A DNA stretch of 58,271 nt from Flavobacterium sp. (GTDB taxonomy: Bacteria > Bacteroidota > Bacteroidia > Flavobacteriales > Flavobacteriaceae), in assembly GCA_020403245.1 (NCBI GenBank), contig JADBYA010000025.1, positions 1 through 58,271 on the forward strand, written 5' to 3'. The notes beneath the pieces are model-generated. The model had not been told where the DNA came from. It searched no databases and saw nothing but the letters and a program-made list of their open reading frames with translations. Made by a program: the position numbers and the translations under genes. This document shows, piece by piece, positions 1 through 8,156 of this stretch. Each line of letters begins with the position of its first letter. The first letter of the stretch is position 1.

Positions 1-1
1 A

Positions 2-148
2 ATCAAACAGCTCAGTTCCACAGGACAAGGGTGGGATGGAACATACAACGGCCAACAATTGCCATCAGATGATTATTGGTTTACGGTGGATTATCTCGAA
101 CAAAGCACGATGAAACAATTTAAAGCCCATTTTGCAATGAAGAGATAA
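2..148 (+). CDS. C-terminal end of a T9SS type B secreted protein (partial)
   Basis: This is the last 48 codons of a gene that begins before the window. The reading frame contains GWDGTYNGQQLPSDDYWFTV and ends KAHFAMKR followed by TAA. This is the usual finish of the gliding-motility-associated C-terminal domain (CHU_C, T9SS type B sorting signal), which sends large surface or secreted proteins through the type IX secretion system in Bacteroidota. The rest of the protein, and so its function, lies outside the window. The sorting-domain call is strong because the GWDGxYNG and DYWF words and the basic KR end are all present. Confidence 0.85.
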   Translation: MKQLSSTGQGWDGTYNGQQLPSDDYWFTVDYLEQSTMKQFKAHFAMKR

Positions 149-153
149 ATTTT

Positions 154-195
154 GACTAGTCCTAAATAATTTGTATCGATTATTTAGGACTAGTC
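154..195. terminator. Bidirectional hairpin terminator between converging genes
   Basis: A perfect 17-bp inverted repeat (154-170 with 179-195) closes over an 8-base loop. It lies between the stop of the T9SS gene and the stop of the palmitoyltransferase-like gene on the other strand. T/A stretches flank both sides only weakly, so it may serve both genes but is not a textbook U-tract terminator. Confidence 0.7.
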
Positions 196-207
196 ACAAA
201 TAATTAC

Positions 208-1470
208 TTATGCATCTAAATCAACTTTAGTTTCATCAGCAATTTTTTTATAAGTTCCATTAACTAGTTTTTCACGAATGAACTCAAAGGCAGTTAATGT
301 TTCATTGATATCAGCTAATGTATGAGATGCAGTAGGAATCATTCTTAACAAAATAATTCCTTTTGGAATAACTGGATAAATAACAATAGAAAGGAAAATT
401 CCATAATTCTCTCGCAAATCATTAACCATTACCATAGCTTCGGGAACGCTACCTTCCAAATATACTGGGGTAACACAAGTATTGGTATCGCCTATGTTGA
501 AATTTCTAGCTCTCAAACCATTTTGTAATGCGTTTACATTTTCCCAAAGTTTGTCTTTCAATCCTGGATTATCTCTTAATAATTGTAATCTTTTCAAAGC
601 ACCAACGGTTTGTATCATTGGTAAAGCTTTGGCAAACATTTGAGAACGTAAATTATATTTCAAATAATCGATAATATCCTTATCAGCAGCAAGAAAAGCA
701 CCAATGCTCGCCATAGATTTTGCAAATGTCGAGAAATAAACATCAATTTCATCTTGAACACCTTGCTCTTCTCCAGCACCAGCGCCAGTTTTTCCTAGTG
801 TGCCAAAACCGTGAGCATCGTCTACTAGTAAGCGAAAATTGTATTTCTTTTTCATTTCCACAATTTCTTTCAATTTTCCTTGTTGGCCTCTCATTCCAAA
901 AACACCCTCGGTGATGAAAAGAATTCCACCACCAGTTTCGGTAGCCATTTTAGTAGCACGTTGCAGGTTTTTCTCCATGCTTTCAACGTCATTATGACGA
1001 TAGGTAAAACGTTTTCCCATATGAAGACGAACACCATCAATAATACAAGCGTGCGCATCTACATCATAAACAATAATATCATTTTTGGTAACCAAAGCGT
1101 CAATACAAGACATAATTCCTTGGTACCCAAAGTTCAATAAATAAGCTGATTCTTTTTGTACAAAAGCAGCCAATTCATTTTCTAATTGTTCGTGAGCATC
1201 AGTGTGACCACTCATCATTCTAGCACCCATTGGATACGCTGCACCATATTGAATGGCTGCATCAGTATCTGCTTTTCTTACTTCGGGATGGTTGGCAAGT
1301 CCTAAATAGTCATTTAAACTCCAATTCAAAATGTCTTTTCCTTGAAATTGCATTCTAGGTCCTAACTCTCCTTCTAGTTTAGGAAATACAAAATAACCTT
1401 CAGCTTGTGATGCCCATTTTCCTAATGGACCTTTATTGTTTTGTATTCTTTCGAATAAATCTTTTACCAT
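208..1470 (-). CDS. Serine palmitoyltransferase-like alpha-oxoamine synthase
   Basis: A 420-residue fold-type I PLP enzyme of the alpha-oxoamine synthase family, which condenses an amino acid with an acyl-CoA or acyl-ACP. The VDDAHGFG motif near residues 216-223 holds the Asp and His that position PLP. STFAKSMASIGAF contains the Schiff-base lysine, K251. The long conserved N-terminal extension (GYFVFPKLEGELGPRMQFQG) and the overall sequence match the Bacteroidota serine palmitoyltransferase group, which makes 3-ketosphinganine for sphingolipids. In Flavobacterium and Capnocytophaga relatives, closely related enzymes use cysteate to make the sulfonolipid precursor capnine, so the substrate cannot be fixed from sequence alone. 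It is a single-gene unit ending in the hairpin at 154-195. Confidence 0.88.
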   Translation of the reverse strand: MVKDLFERIQNNKGPLGKWASQAEGYFVFPKLEGELGPRMQFQGKDILNWSLNDYLGLANHPEVRKADTDAAIQYGAAYPMGARMMSGHTDAHEQLENELAAFVQKESAYLLNFGYQGIMSCIDALVTKNDIIVYDVDAHACIIDGVRLHMGKRFTYRHNDVESMEKNLQRATKMATETGGGILFITEGVFGMRGQQGKLKEIVEMKKKYNFRLLVDDAHGFGTLGKTGAGAGEEQGVQDEIDVYFSTFAKSMASIGAFLAADKDIIDYLKYNLRSQMFAKALPMIQTVGALKRLQLLRDNPGLKDKLWENVNALQNGLRARNFNIGDTNTCVTPVYLEGSVPEAMVMVNDLRENYGIFLSIVIYPVIPKGIILLRMIPTASHTLADINETLTAFEFIREKLVNGTYKKIADETKVDLDA

Positions 1471-1495
1471 AATCTTCTATAGGTTTAAAACGGTG

Positions 1496-1503
1496 CAAAA
1501 ATA
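1496..1503 (-). promoter_or_regulatory. Candidate -7 promoter box for the palmitoyltransferase-like gene
   Basis: On the minus strand this reads TATTTTTG, a full match to the Bacteroidota -7 consensus TAnnTTTG, 26 bases upstream of the start codon. I found no TTG at the usual spacing, so only the -7 half is supported. Confidence 0.4.
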
Positions 1504-1543
1504 GTAATAAAAATATTGAAATAAAAGATTATCAATTATGTTT

Positions 1544-1570
1544 TTGAAACTCAAACAACATTTATATTTG
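1544..1570 (+). promoter_or_regulatory. Candidate promoter of rdgB
   Basis: TTG at 1544-1546 and TATATTTG at 1563-1570 are separated by 16 bases. The -7 box matches the Bacteroidota consensus TAnnTTTG exactly. The chosen ATG of rdgB lies 20 bases downstream. Confidence 0.6.
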
Positions 1571-1589
1571 CTAACTAAAATTGGTAAAT

Positions 1590-2159
1590 ATGCAACTCGT
1601 TTTCGCTTCTAATAATAAGAACAAAATCAAGGAAATTCAAATTTTGCTTCCGTCAATGTTTCAATTATTGAGTTTGGAAGATATTGGCTGCTTAGAAGAT
1701 ATTCCTGAAACTGCCGATACTATTGAAGGTAATGCTATACTAAAAGCCAATTATGTAACCCAAAATTATGGCTACAATTGTTTTGCCGATGATACCGGTT
1801 TGGAAGTCTATGCTTTGAATGGAGAGCCCGGAGTTTTTTCGGCAATATATGCAGGAGAACAAAGAGATGCTAATGACAATATGGCCAAATTATTGGCTAA
1901 TCTTGAAGGTAAAACCAATAGAAAAGCAAATTTCAAAACAGTTATCTGTTTAAATCTTGACGGAAAACAACAGCTTTTTACAGGAATCATCAACGGAAAA
2001 ATTATCGAAGAAAAAATAGGAACCAACGGTTTTGGTTACGACCCAATATTTATAGCTGATGGGTACTCTAAAACCTTTGCTGAGTTGACTTTAGAAGAAA
2101 AATCAGTTATTAGTCATCGTGGTATGGCTGTGAAGCAATTGGTTGATTTTTTAAAATAA
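1590..2159 (+). CDS. rdgB: Non-canonical purine NTP pyrophosphatase, RdgB/HAM1 family
   Basis: House-cleaning enzyme that hydrolyses dITP, ITP and XTP to monophosphates and pyrophosphate, keeping deaminated purines out of nucleic acids. The 189-residue product has the family motifs in order: [13 protein letters not shown] at the N-terminus (substrate and phosphate binding), [10 protein letters not shown] around D68 (catalytic Asp), GFGYDPIF near residues 155-162 and SHRGMA near the C-terminus. A TTG three codons upstream is in frame, but the ATG at 1590 gives the usual family N-terminus and follows a good promoter. Length is normal. The gene is monocistronic as far as can be seen. Confidence 0.93.
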   Translation: MQLVFASNNKNKIKEIQILLPSMFQLLSLEDIGCLEDIPETADTIEGNAILKANYVTQNYGYNCFADDTGLEVYALNGEPGVFSAIYAGEQRDANDNMAKLLANLEGKTNRKANFKTVICLNLDGKQQLFTGIINGKIIEEKIGTNGFGYDPIFIADGYSKTFAELTLEEKSVISHRGMAVKQLVDFLK

Positions 2160-2250
2160 AGATGGAAGATAGTAGTAGGAAGAAGGAAGTTTTTGTGTAA
2201 AATAGTAACTTCTTTTCCTTGGTATCTCCCATCTTCTATTCTTCCATCTT
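2159..2250. repeat. Imperfect long inverted repeat after rdgB
   Basis: AAGATGGAAGA (2159-2169) is exactly complementary to TCTTCCATCTT (2240-2250). The sequence between continues as two loosely complementary purine-rich and pyrimidine-rich arms (GGAAGAAGGAAGTT against AACTTCTTTTCC). It could fold into a long imperfect stem and might end rdgB transcription, but there is no clean U-tract. Confidence 0.6.
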
Positions 2251-2315
2251 CTGACCAAAACATAATGCACTGATTATCAAAACCAAACAAATTAGTTTTT
2301 ACGGTATATAAAACA

Positions 2316-2323
2316 TACCTTTG
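2316..2323 (+). promoter_or_regulatory. Candidate -7 box of the DEAD-box helicase gene
   Basis: TACCTTTG matches the Bacteroidota TAnnTTTG consensus exactly and lies 21 bases before the chosen ATG. No convincing -33 TTG is visible at the expected distance. Confidence 0.45.
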
Positions 2324-2344
2324 CACCAAATTTTAAAATACAAT

Positions 2345-4315
2345 ATGAATAAATTTGAACAATTAGGTCTGAATGAATCGTTACTGCTGGCGATCAAAGA
2401 TCTAGGATTTGAGAATCCGTCAGAAGTGCAAGAAAAAGCGATTCCAGTACTATTGGAACAAAACACAGACTTAGTAGCTTTAGCACAAACAGGTACAGGG
2501 AAAACGGCAGCTTTTGGTTTCCCGCTAATACAAAAAATTGATGCTGAAGACAGAAGTACACAAGCGTTAATTTTATCACCAACGCGTGAGCTTTGCTTAC
2601 AAATCACCAACGAAATTAAACAATACTCAAAATATGTAAAGGGTTTACATACAGTGGCAGTTTATGGTGGTGCTAGCATTACAGAACAAGCCCGAGAGAT
2701 TAAACGTGGCGCACAAATTATTGTGGCAACACCAGGAAGAATGCAAGACATGATTAATCGTGGATTGGTAAACATCAAAAACATAAATTTTTGTATTCTT
2801 GATGAAGCTGATGAGATGTTGAACATGGGGTTTTATGAAGATATCGTTTCGATATTATCAGACACTCCAGACGAGAAAAATACTTGGTTGTTCTCTGCAA
2901 CCATGCCTGCAGAAGTAGCAAGAATCGCAAAGAAATTTATGCACAATCCAGCAGAAGTTACTGTTGGAACTAAAAATTCAGGAACAGCAACAGTTTCTCA
3001 CGAATTTTATTGTGTAAATGCTCGTGACCGATACGAGGCATTGAAAAGATTGGCCGATGCTAATCCCGATATATTTTCAGTAGTTTTTTGTAGAACTAAA
3101 AGAGATACTCAAGCGGTTGCTGAAAAGTTAATTGAAGACGGCTACAATGCCGCGGCTTTGCACGGCGATTTATCTCAAGCGCAACGTGATGGTGTGATGA
3201 AATCGTTTAGAGGTCGTCAAATTCAAATGTTGGTTGCTACTGATGTTGCTGCACGTGGAATTGACGTTGATAATATCACACACGTAGTAAACTATCAACT
3301 GCCAGATGAAATTGAAACCTATACACACCGTTCAGGTAGAACTGGTAGAGCTGGGAAATTGGGAACTTCTATCGTAATAATCACCAAAAGTGAGTTGCGA
3401 AAAATTTCATCAATCGAAAGAATCATCCAACAAAAATTTCAAGAAAAAACGATTCCATCTGGAATGGAAATCTGTGAAATCCAATTGTTGCACTTAGCCA
3501 ATAAAATTAAAGATACTGAAGTTGACCATGAGATTGACAACTATCTTCCAGCTATCAACGAAGTTCTTGATGGTTTATCGAAAGAAGAATTGATCAAGAA
3601 AATGGTTTCTGTGGAGTTCAACAGATTTATCAATTACTACAAAAAGAAACGTGATTTATCTGGTGAAAAAGGCGAACGAAGCGAGAGAAGTTCTGAGCCA
3701 AGAGAAATCAGAGCGGGTGATCCAGTTCGTTACTTTGTAAATATTGGTTCAAGAGATGATTTTGATTGGATGCAACTCAAAGACTTCTTGAAGGATACTT
3801 TAGGTCTAGGTCGCGATGATGTGTTCAAAGTTGATGTAAAAGAAGGTTTCTCTTTCTTCAATACTGATGGAGAACATACTGAAAAAGTAATGTCTGTTCT
3901 AAACGGATATGACATGAACGGAAGAAGAATAAATGTTGAGATTTCTAAAAACGACGGTGGAAGCAGAGAGAGACGTGACCACAACGGAAGAAGTGGTGGC
4001 GGAGAAAGAAGAAACTCAGGCGGATTTGGAGGAAGAAGTTCAGCACCAAGAAGTGGTGGCGGAAGTTTCGGTCCTAGAAAAGAAGGCGGATTCAGAAGCG
4101 ACAGAGGATCTGCTCCAAGACGTGAAGGTGGTTTTTCATCTGACAGACCAGCTAGAGAAAGTGGATTTAGAAGCGATAGAAGTGCAGCTCCAAAAAGAGA
4201 ACCAGGTTCTTTTCAAAGAGAAGAACGAGCACCTAGACGTTCAGTAGGAAGCGCTGATAAACCAGTAGGTCGTTCATTTGATGATGCTAAAGCAAAAAGA
4301 CCAAGAAAAAGTTAA
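2345..4315 (+). CDS. deaD: DEAD-box ATP-dependent RNA helicase (DeaD/CsdA-like) with RG-rich tail
   Basis: RNA helicase of about 656 residues, expected to act in ribosome assembly, RNA decay or cold adaptation. Helicase motifs occur in order: Q motif (GFENPSEVQEKAIP, 21-34), motif I AQTGTGKT (47-54), PTREL (79-83), DEAD (153-156), SAT (184-186), then VFCRTKR, ARGID and HRSGRTGRAG in the second RecA lobe. A DbpA-type RNA-binding domain follows (about 468-545, RYFVNIGSRDDFDW to INVEIS). The last 110 residues are low-complexity R/G/S-rich repeats that probably bind RNA non-specifically. The ATG at 2345 gives the standard N-terminus MNKFEQLGL and follows the -7 box. An upstream ATG at 2321 overlaps that box and is unlikely. 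Confidence 0.92.
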   Translation: MNKFEQLGLNESLLLAIKDLGFENPSEVQEKAIPVLLEQNTDLVALAQTGTGKTAAFGFPLIQKIDAEDRSTQALILSPTRELCLQITNEIKQYSKYVKGLHTVAVYGGASITEQAREIKRGAQIIVATPGRMQDMINRGLVNIKNINFCILDEADEMLNMGFYEDIVSILSDTPDEKNTWLFSATMPAEVARIAKKFMHNPAEVTVGTKNSGTATVSHEFYCVNARDRYEALKRLADANPDIFSVVFCRTKRDTQAVAEKLIEDGYNAAALHGDLSQAQRDGVMKSFRGRQIQMLVATDVAARGIDVDNITHVVNYQLPDEIETYTHRSGRTGRAGKLGTSIVIITKSELRKISSIERIIQQKFQEKTIPSGMEICEIQLLHLANKIKDTEVDHEIDNYLPAINEVLDGLSKEELIKKMVSVEFNRFINYYKKKRDLSGEKGERSERSSEPREIRAGDPVRYFVNIGSRDDFDWMQLKDFLKDTLGLGRDDVFKVDVKEGFSFFNTDGEHTEKVMSVLNGYDMNGRRINVEISKNDGGSRERRDHNGRSGGGERRNSGGFGGRSSAPRSGGGSFGPRKEGGFRSDRGSAPRREGGFSSDRPARESGFRSDRSAAPKREPGSFQREERAPRRSVGSADKPVGRSFDDAKAKRPRKS

Positions 4316-4404
4316 CAACATTTTGTTAATTTTGTTCTAATTCTAAATACAAACTGTAAAATATCTTAAAAGAGTTTCATACTTTTAAACCATCAAAATT
4401 GGCT

Positions 4405-5172
4405 ATGAGATATTTTACAGTTTTTTATATATTTATACTTTCTATAAGTGCATTTGCACAAGACAATCAAATTGCTCAAAAAGTTTCTGGAACTATTGTT
4501 AACGATAATAATTTACTACCAATTGCCAATGCAAATGTCATTAATATTAACAAAGTAAAAGGAGTTGTTACCAATGTCAAAGGTTTTTTTGAACTAGAAG
4601 TTAGTGTCAGTGATACACTTCACATTTCAATATTAGGATACCAATCTTTGAGAGTTAGAGTTACGAATGACTGGTTAAAAAACGGCACGGCTAAGATTTT
4701 TTTAACCGAAAAAGCCATTGCGCTTGAAGAAATTGTTGTTAAAAAATATGATTTAACAGGGTATCTTGAAATTGACTCAAAACTAATTCCCGAAAAAGAA
4801 AATTTCAGATATAGTATTTCAGGTTTACCACAAGCATATGAAGCTGGTGAAAGTTCGCCAAATGCCTTCACTCGTGTGTTAGGCTCCATTTTTAATCCTG
4901 CCGATATGTTGTATAATTTCTTTGGCAATAAACCCACGGAGCTTAAACGACTTAAAGCAATGAAAAAAGATGATACCGTTAGAAATCTTTTGGAATCAAA
5001 GTTTGATAGAGAAACTATTGCAGCACTTCTTGGTGTTGATAAAAAAGAAATTGCCGAAATCTTGCAACGTTGTAACTATTCCGAATCCTTTATTCAAACC
5101 GCCAACGATTTGCAAATTATGGATGCCATTAGCGAATGTTATGAGCAGTATAAGATTTTGAAGAAAAATTAA
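4405..5172 (+). CDS. Exported CarboxypepD_reg-like domain protein of unknown function
   Basis: A 255-residue protein with a signal peptide (MRYFTVFYIFILSISAFAQ, cleavage near residue 19). Residues about 27-112 form a carboxypeptidase-regulatory-like beta-sandwich (VSGTIVNDNNLLPIANANV, then KGFFELEV, then LEEIVVKKY), as found at the N-termini of TonB-dependent receptors. Here there is no plug or barrel after it. The remaining 140 residues are not recognised. I chose the ATG at 4405 over the TTG at 4399 because it starts the signal peptide directly. Probably periplasmic or outer-membrane associated; the function is unknown. Confidence 0.8.
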   Translation: MRYFTVFYIFILSISAFAQDNQIAQKVSGTIVNDNNLLPIANANVININKVKGVVTNVKGFFELEVSVSDTLHISILGYQSLRVRVTNDWLKNGTAKIFLTEKAIALEEIVVKKYDLTGYLEIDSKLIPEKENFRYSISGLPQAYEAGESSPNAFTRVLGSIFNPADMLYNFFGNKPTELKRLKAMKKDDTVRNLLESKFDRETIAALLGVDKKEIAEILQRCNYSESFIQTANDLQIMDAISECYEQYKILKKN

Positions 5173-5174
5173 AA

Positions 5175-5831
5175 TTATTTTTCGGAAAAATACCTTTCCT
5201 CAATCCGTTTAATATCTTTAATTGAATTCTTTGCCCAAAGCAAACGTTTTTCCAATGTTTCATCTTCAGAGAGTTTCCAATTCACATTCGTTTGGCGTAG
5301 CCGAGTAGTAATGTCTTGAATAATTATGGCTGCCGAAACGGAAATATTCAAACTTTCAGTAAAACCTACCATAGGGATTTTTAAAAAACCATCCGCTTGT
5401 TCCATCACTTCCTGTGAAAGTCCTTCTTTTTCGGTACCAAAAAACAAAGCACTTTTCTTGGTCACATCAAATTCTTGTAACAAACAAGAATCATTATGTG
5501 GAGTAGTAGCAATGATATGATACCCTTTACTTTTTAGCGTTTGAATACAGTTTGATATGTTCTCAAATTTGTTAATATCAACCCATTTTTGGGCACCCAT
5601 CGCAATTTCTTTATCTATATTTTTGCCAAAGCGTTGTTCCACAATATTAATTTCTTGTATCCCAAAAACTTCACAACTACGCATTACAGCACTGGTGTTA
5701 TGAAACTGAAACACATCTTCAACAGCAATGGTAAAGTGATTCGTGCGATTGTTCAATACTTTTTGAAATCGTTCTTTGCGCTTTTCCGTCAAAAAATCTT
5801 CTAGGTAATTGAGGTAATCAAGGTCAATCAT
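5175..5831 (-). CDS. trmH: TrmH/SpoU-family RNA 2'-O-methyltransferase
   Basis: A 218-residue SPOUT methyltransferase with the three knot motifs: FHNTSAVMRSCEVFG (motif 1, RNA and catalytic Arg), FFGTEKEGLS (motif 2), and IPMVGFTESLNISVSAAI (motif 3, SAM binding in the trefoil knot). It most resembles the tRNA (guanosine-18-2'-O)-methyltransferase group, but SPOUT specificity for tRNA or rRNA is hard to call by sequence, so the symbol is tentative. It converges with the CarboxypepD_reg gene with only 2 bases between the stops and no visible terminator. Confidence 0.85.
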   Translation of the reverse strand: MIDLDYLNYLEDFLTEKRKERFQKVLNNRTNHFTIAVEDVFQFHNTSAVMRSCEVFGIQEINIVEQRFGKNIDKEIAMGAQKWVDINKFENISNCIQTLKSKGYHIIATTPHNDSCLLQEFDVTKKSALFFGTEKEGLSQEVMEQADGFLKIPMVGFTESLNISVSAAIIIQDITTRLRQTNVNWKLSEDETLEKRLLWAKNSIKDIKRIEERYFSEK

Positions 5832-5946
5832 AATAAAACATTTTTACAAAAATAAGGATGAATTGAAATTGAACACTTAATTTGCTATTTTTATATTCTA
5901 GTTTTGAAAAATAATTTGTGAAAATTTCTGAAATCTGTGTTCTGTA

Positions 5947-6639
5947 ATGAAAAAAAAATTAGTCGTTTTAACTGGTGCCGGAATTTCTGCCGAAAGCGGT
6001 ATCAAGACTTTTCGTGATGCTGACGGACTATGGGAAGGACACAATGTAATGGATGTTGCTTCGCCCGAAGGTTGGTATAAAAACAAAGCATTGGTTTTGG
6101 ATTTTTACAATCAAAGACGAAGACAATTGCATCAGGTTAAACCCAATTTAGGTCACATCGTTTTAGCCGAATTGGAAAATGATTTTGATGTTCATATCAT
6201 CACTCAGAATGTAGATAATTTGCACGAACAAGCCGGAAGCTCAAAGGTGTTGCATTTGCATGGCGAATTGCTCAAGGTGAGAAGTACGGTTGATGAAACG
6301 TATATTTTAGAATGGAAAAGTGATTTAACCCTTGGTGATGTTGATGAAAATGGGAATCAATTACGCCCATACATTGTTTGGTTTGGTGAAGCTGTTTCTG
6401 CATTAGATGAAGCTATAGCAATTACCCAAACTGCTGATTACTTAGTAATTATTGGTACTTCAATGCAAGTATATCCTGCTGCAGGATTATTGCACTACAG
6501 TAATAAAAATGTACCAGTTTTTTATATCGATCCAAAACCAGCCACTATTTATGATTTACAAAATCCATTAGAAATTATCCCTTTGAATGCTACAGAAGGT
6601 GTTCCTTTGTTAAGAGAAAAATTATTGAAAAGAGAATAG
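5947..6639 (+). CDS. Sirtuin NAD-dependent deacylase lacking the zinc-finger cysteines
   Basis: A 230-residue Sir2-family enzyme that would remove acyl groups from lysine using NAD+. It has GAGIS (10-14), FRD (22-24), QNVD (87-90), catalytic H105 in LHLHGE, and RPYIVWFGE (140-148). Y54 and R57 in FYNQRRRQ fit the Tyr-x-x-Arg pair of SIRT5/CobB-type sirtuins that favours succinyl or malonyl lysine. Between H105 and RPYIVWFGE, where CobB has four zinc-binding cysteines, there is no cysteine at all. I recall zinc-less sirtuins as a recognised Bacteroidota subgroup. It stands alone after a short AT-rich leader. Confidence 0.88.
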   Translation: MKKKLVVLTGAGISAESGIKTFRDADGLWEGHNVMDVASPEGWYKNKALVLDFYNQRRRQLHQVKPNLGHIVLAELENDFDVHIITQNVDNLHEQAGSSKVLHLHGELLKVRSTVDETYILEWKSDLTLGDVDENGNQLRPYIVWFGEAVSALDEAIAITQTADYLVIIGTSMQVYPAAGLLHYSNKNVPVFYIDPKPATIYDLQNPLEIIPLNATEGVPLLREKLLKRE

Positions 6640-6720
6640 AAAAAAAATTACATATATAGATTTAAATAGAAATGAGTCTATTTTCTATATTTTATACTCT
6701 TTATTCTAAATAGGATTGCA

Positions 6721-6728
6721 TAAATTTG
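6721..6728 (+). promoter_or_regulatory. Candidate -7 box of purB
   Basis: TAAATTTG matches TAnnTTTG exactly and sits 67 bases before the purB ATG. No -33 TTG at good spacing was found. The leader between them contains an unusually GC-rich patch (6742-6774). Confidence 0.4.
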
Positions 6729-6795
6729 CAACTTACAACCCAAGCCGCAGGCGAACTATATGTAGCGCAGCGGAATAAAACAACAACACAACAAG

Positions 6796-8139
6796 ATGTC
6801 ACTGACAACATTAAATGCTATTTCGCCCATAGACGGCAGATACAGAAAAAACACCAAATCATTAGCTGCTTTTTTCTCTGAAGAAGCATTAATTAAATAT
6901 AGAATTTTAGTTGAAGTTGAATATTTTATTGCGTTATGCGAGAGCAATTTACCGCAATTAAAAAATGTAAATAAAAATGTTTTTGATTCTCTTAGGAATG
7001 TCTATATCAACTTTACTACAGAAGATGCTTTATTGATTAAAGAGACCGAAAAAACTACCAACCACGATGTAAAAGCGGTGGAATATTTTATTAAAGATAA
7101 ATTTGAAGGACTTGGTTTAAGCGAGTTCAAAGAGTTCATCCATTTTGGTTTGACATCTCAAGATATAAACAATACGGCGATACCACTTTCAACCAAAGAA
7201 GCTTTTGAACAAGTGTATTTGCCAAGTTTGATTGGGTTGATTGCTAAGTTAAAAGAGTTAAGTATTGAATGGGCGGCTATTCCAATGTTAGCTAGAACAC
7301 ACGGTCAGCCAGCTTCTCCAACAAGATTGGGAAAAGAAATTTTGGTTTTTGTTGAACGACTAGAAGAACAAATGCGATTGTTATTTAATATTCCTTTTGC
7401 AGCAAAATTTGGCGGAGCAACTGGAAATTTCAATGCCCATCATGTGGCATATCCCAATGTAGATTGGAAACAATTTGGAACCACTTTCGTGGAAAATACT
7501 TTAGGTTTACAACATTCTTTTCCAACCACTCAAATAGAACATTACGATCATTTTGCAGCTTTTTTTGATGCCTTGAAGAGAATAAATACGATAGTTATTG
7601 ATTTGGATAGAGACATTTGGACTTATGTATCAATGGATTATTTCAAACAAAAAATTAAAGAAGGCGAAATAGGTTCATCGGCTATGCCACACAAAGTTAA
7701 CCCAATAGATTTTGAAAATTCCGAAGGAAATTTAGGCATTGCCAATGCTATTTTTGAACATCTTTCAGCTAAATTACCTATTTCAAGATTGCAACGCGAC
7801 TTGACGGATAGTACGGTTTTAAGGAACATTGGAGTGCCTTTTGGACATACTTTAATTGCTTTTGAAGCTACCTTAAAAGGACTGAATAAATTATTATTAA
7901 ACGAACCAAAATTTGCCGAAGACTTAGAAAAAAACTGGGCTGTTGTTGCTGAAGCTATTCAAACTATTTTAAGAAGAGAAGGATATCCTAATCCCTATGA
8001 AGCTTTGAAAGGATTGACACGAACTAATACTGTTATTAGTAAAGAGTCCATTCATAATTTTATAGAAACCCTTGATATTTCAAATACTATCAAAGAAGAA
8101 TTGTTAAAAATTACCCCAAGTAATTTTACAGGGATTTAA
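6796..8139 (+). CDS. purB: Adenylosuccinate lyase
   Basis: Catalyses two fumarate-releasing steps of purine synthesis: SAICAR to AICAR, and adenylosuccinate to AMP. The 447-residue protein belongs to the fumarase/aspartase superfamily. It carries the signature GSSAMPHKVNP at 293-303 (catalytic flexible loop), the THGQPASPTRLGKE motif, and the early TNHDVKAVEY word typical of the long E. coli-type PurB. The N-terminus LTTLNAISPIDGRY is canonical, so the ATG at 6796 is secure. It faces guaB, another purine gene, with an 17-base gap between stops and no obvious terminator. Confidence 0.96.
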   Translation: MSLTTLNAISPIDGRYRKNTKSLAAFFSEEALIKYRILVEVEYFIALCESNLPQLKNVNKNVFDSLRNVYINFTTEDALLIKETEKTTNHDVKAVEYFIKDKFEGLGLSEFKEFIHFGLTSQDINNTAIPLSTKEAFEQVYLPSLIGLIAKLKELSIEWAAIPMLARTHGQPASPTRLGKEILVFVERLEEQMRLLFNIPFAAKFGGATGNFNAHHVAYPNVDWKQFGTTFVENTLGLQHSFPTTQIEHYDHFAAFFDALKRINTIVIDLDRDIWTYVSMDYFKQKIKEGEIGSSAMPHKVNPIDFENSEGNLGIANAIFEHLSAKLPISRLQRDLTDSTVLRNIGVPFGHTLIAFEATLKGLNKLLLNEPKFAEDLEKNWAVVAEAIQTILRREGYPNPYEALKGLTRTNTVISKESIHNFIETLDISNTIKEELLKITPSNFTGI

Positions 8140-8156
8140 TTATTTATTCAAAAATG

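Noticed and set aside
3933..4247. Second long open frame on the plus strand inside the helicase tail
   Set aside because: It is a shadow of the low-complexity R/G/S repeat region in another frame (E/V-rich product), with no homology or start signal.
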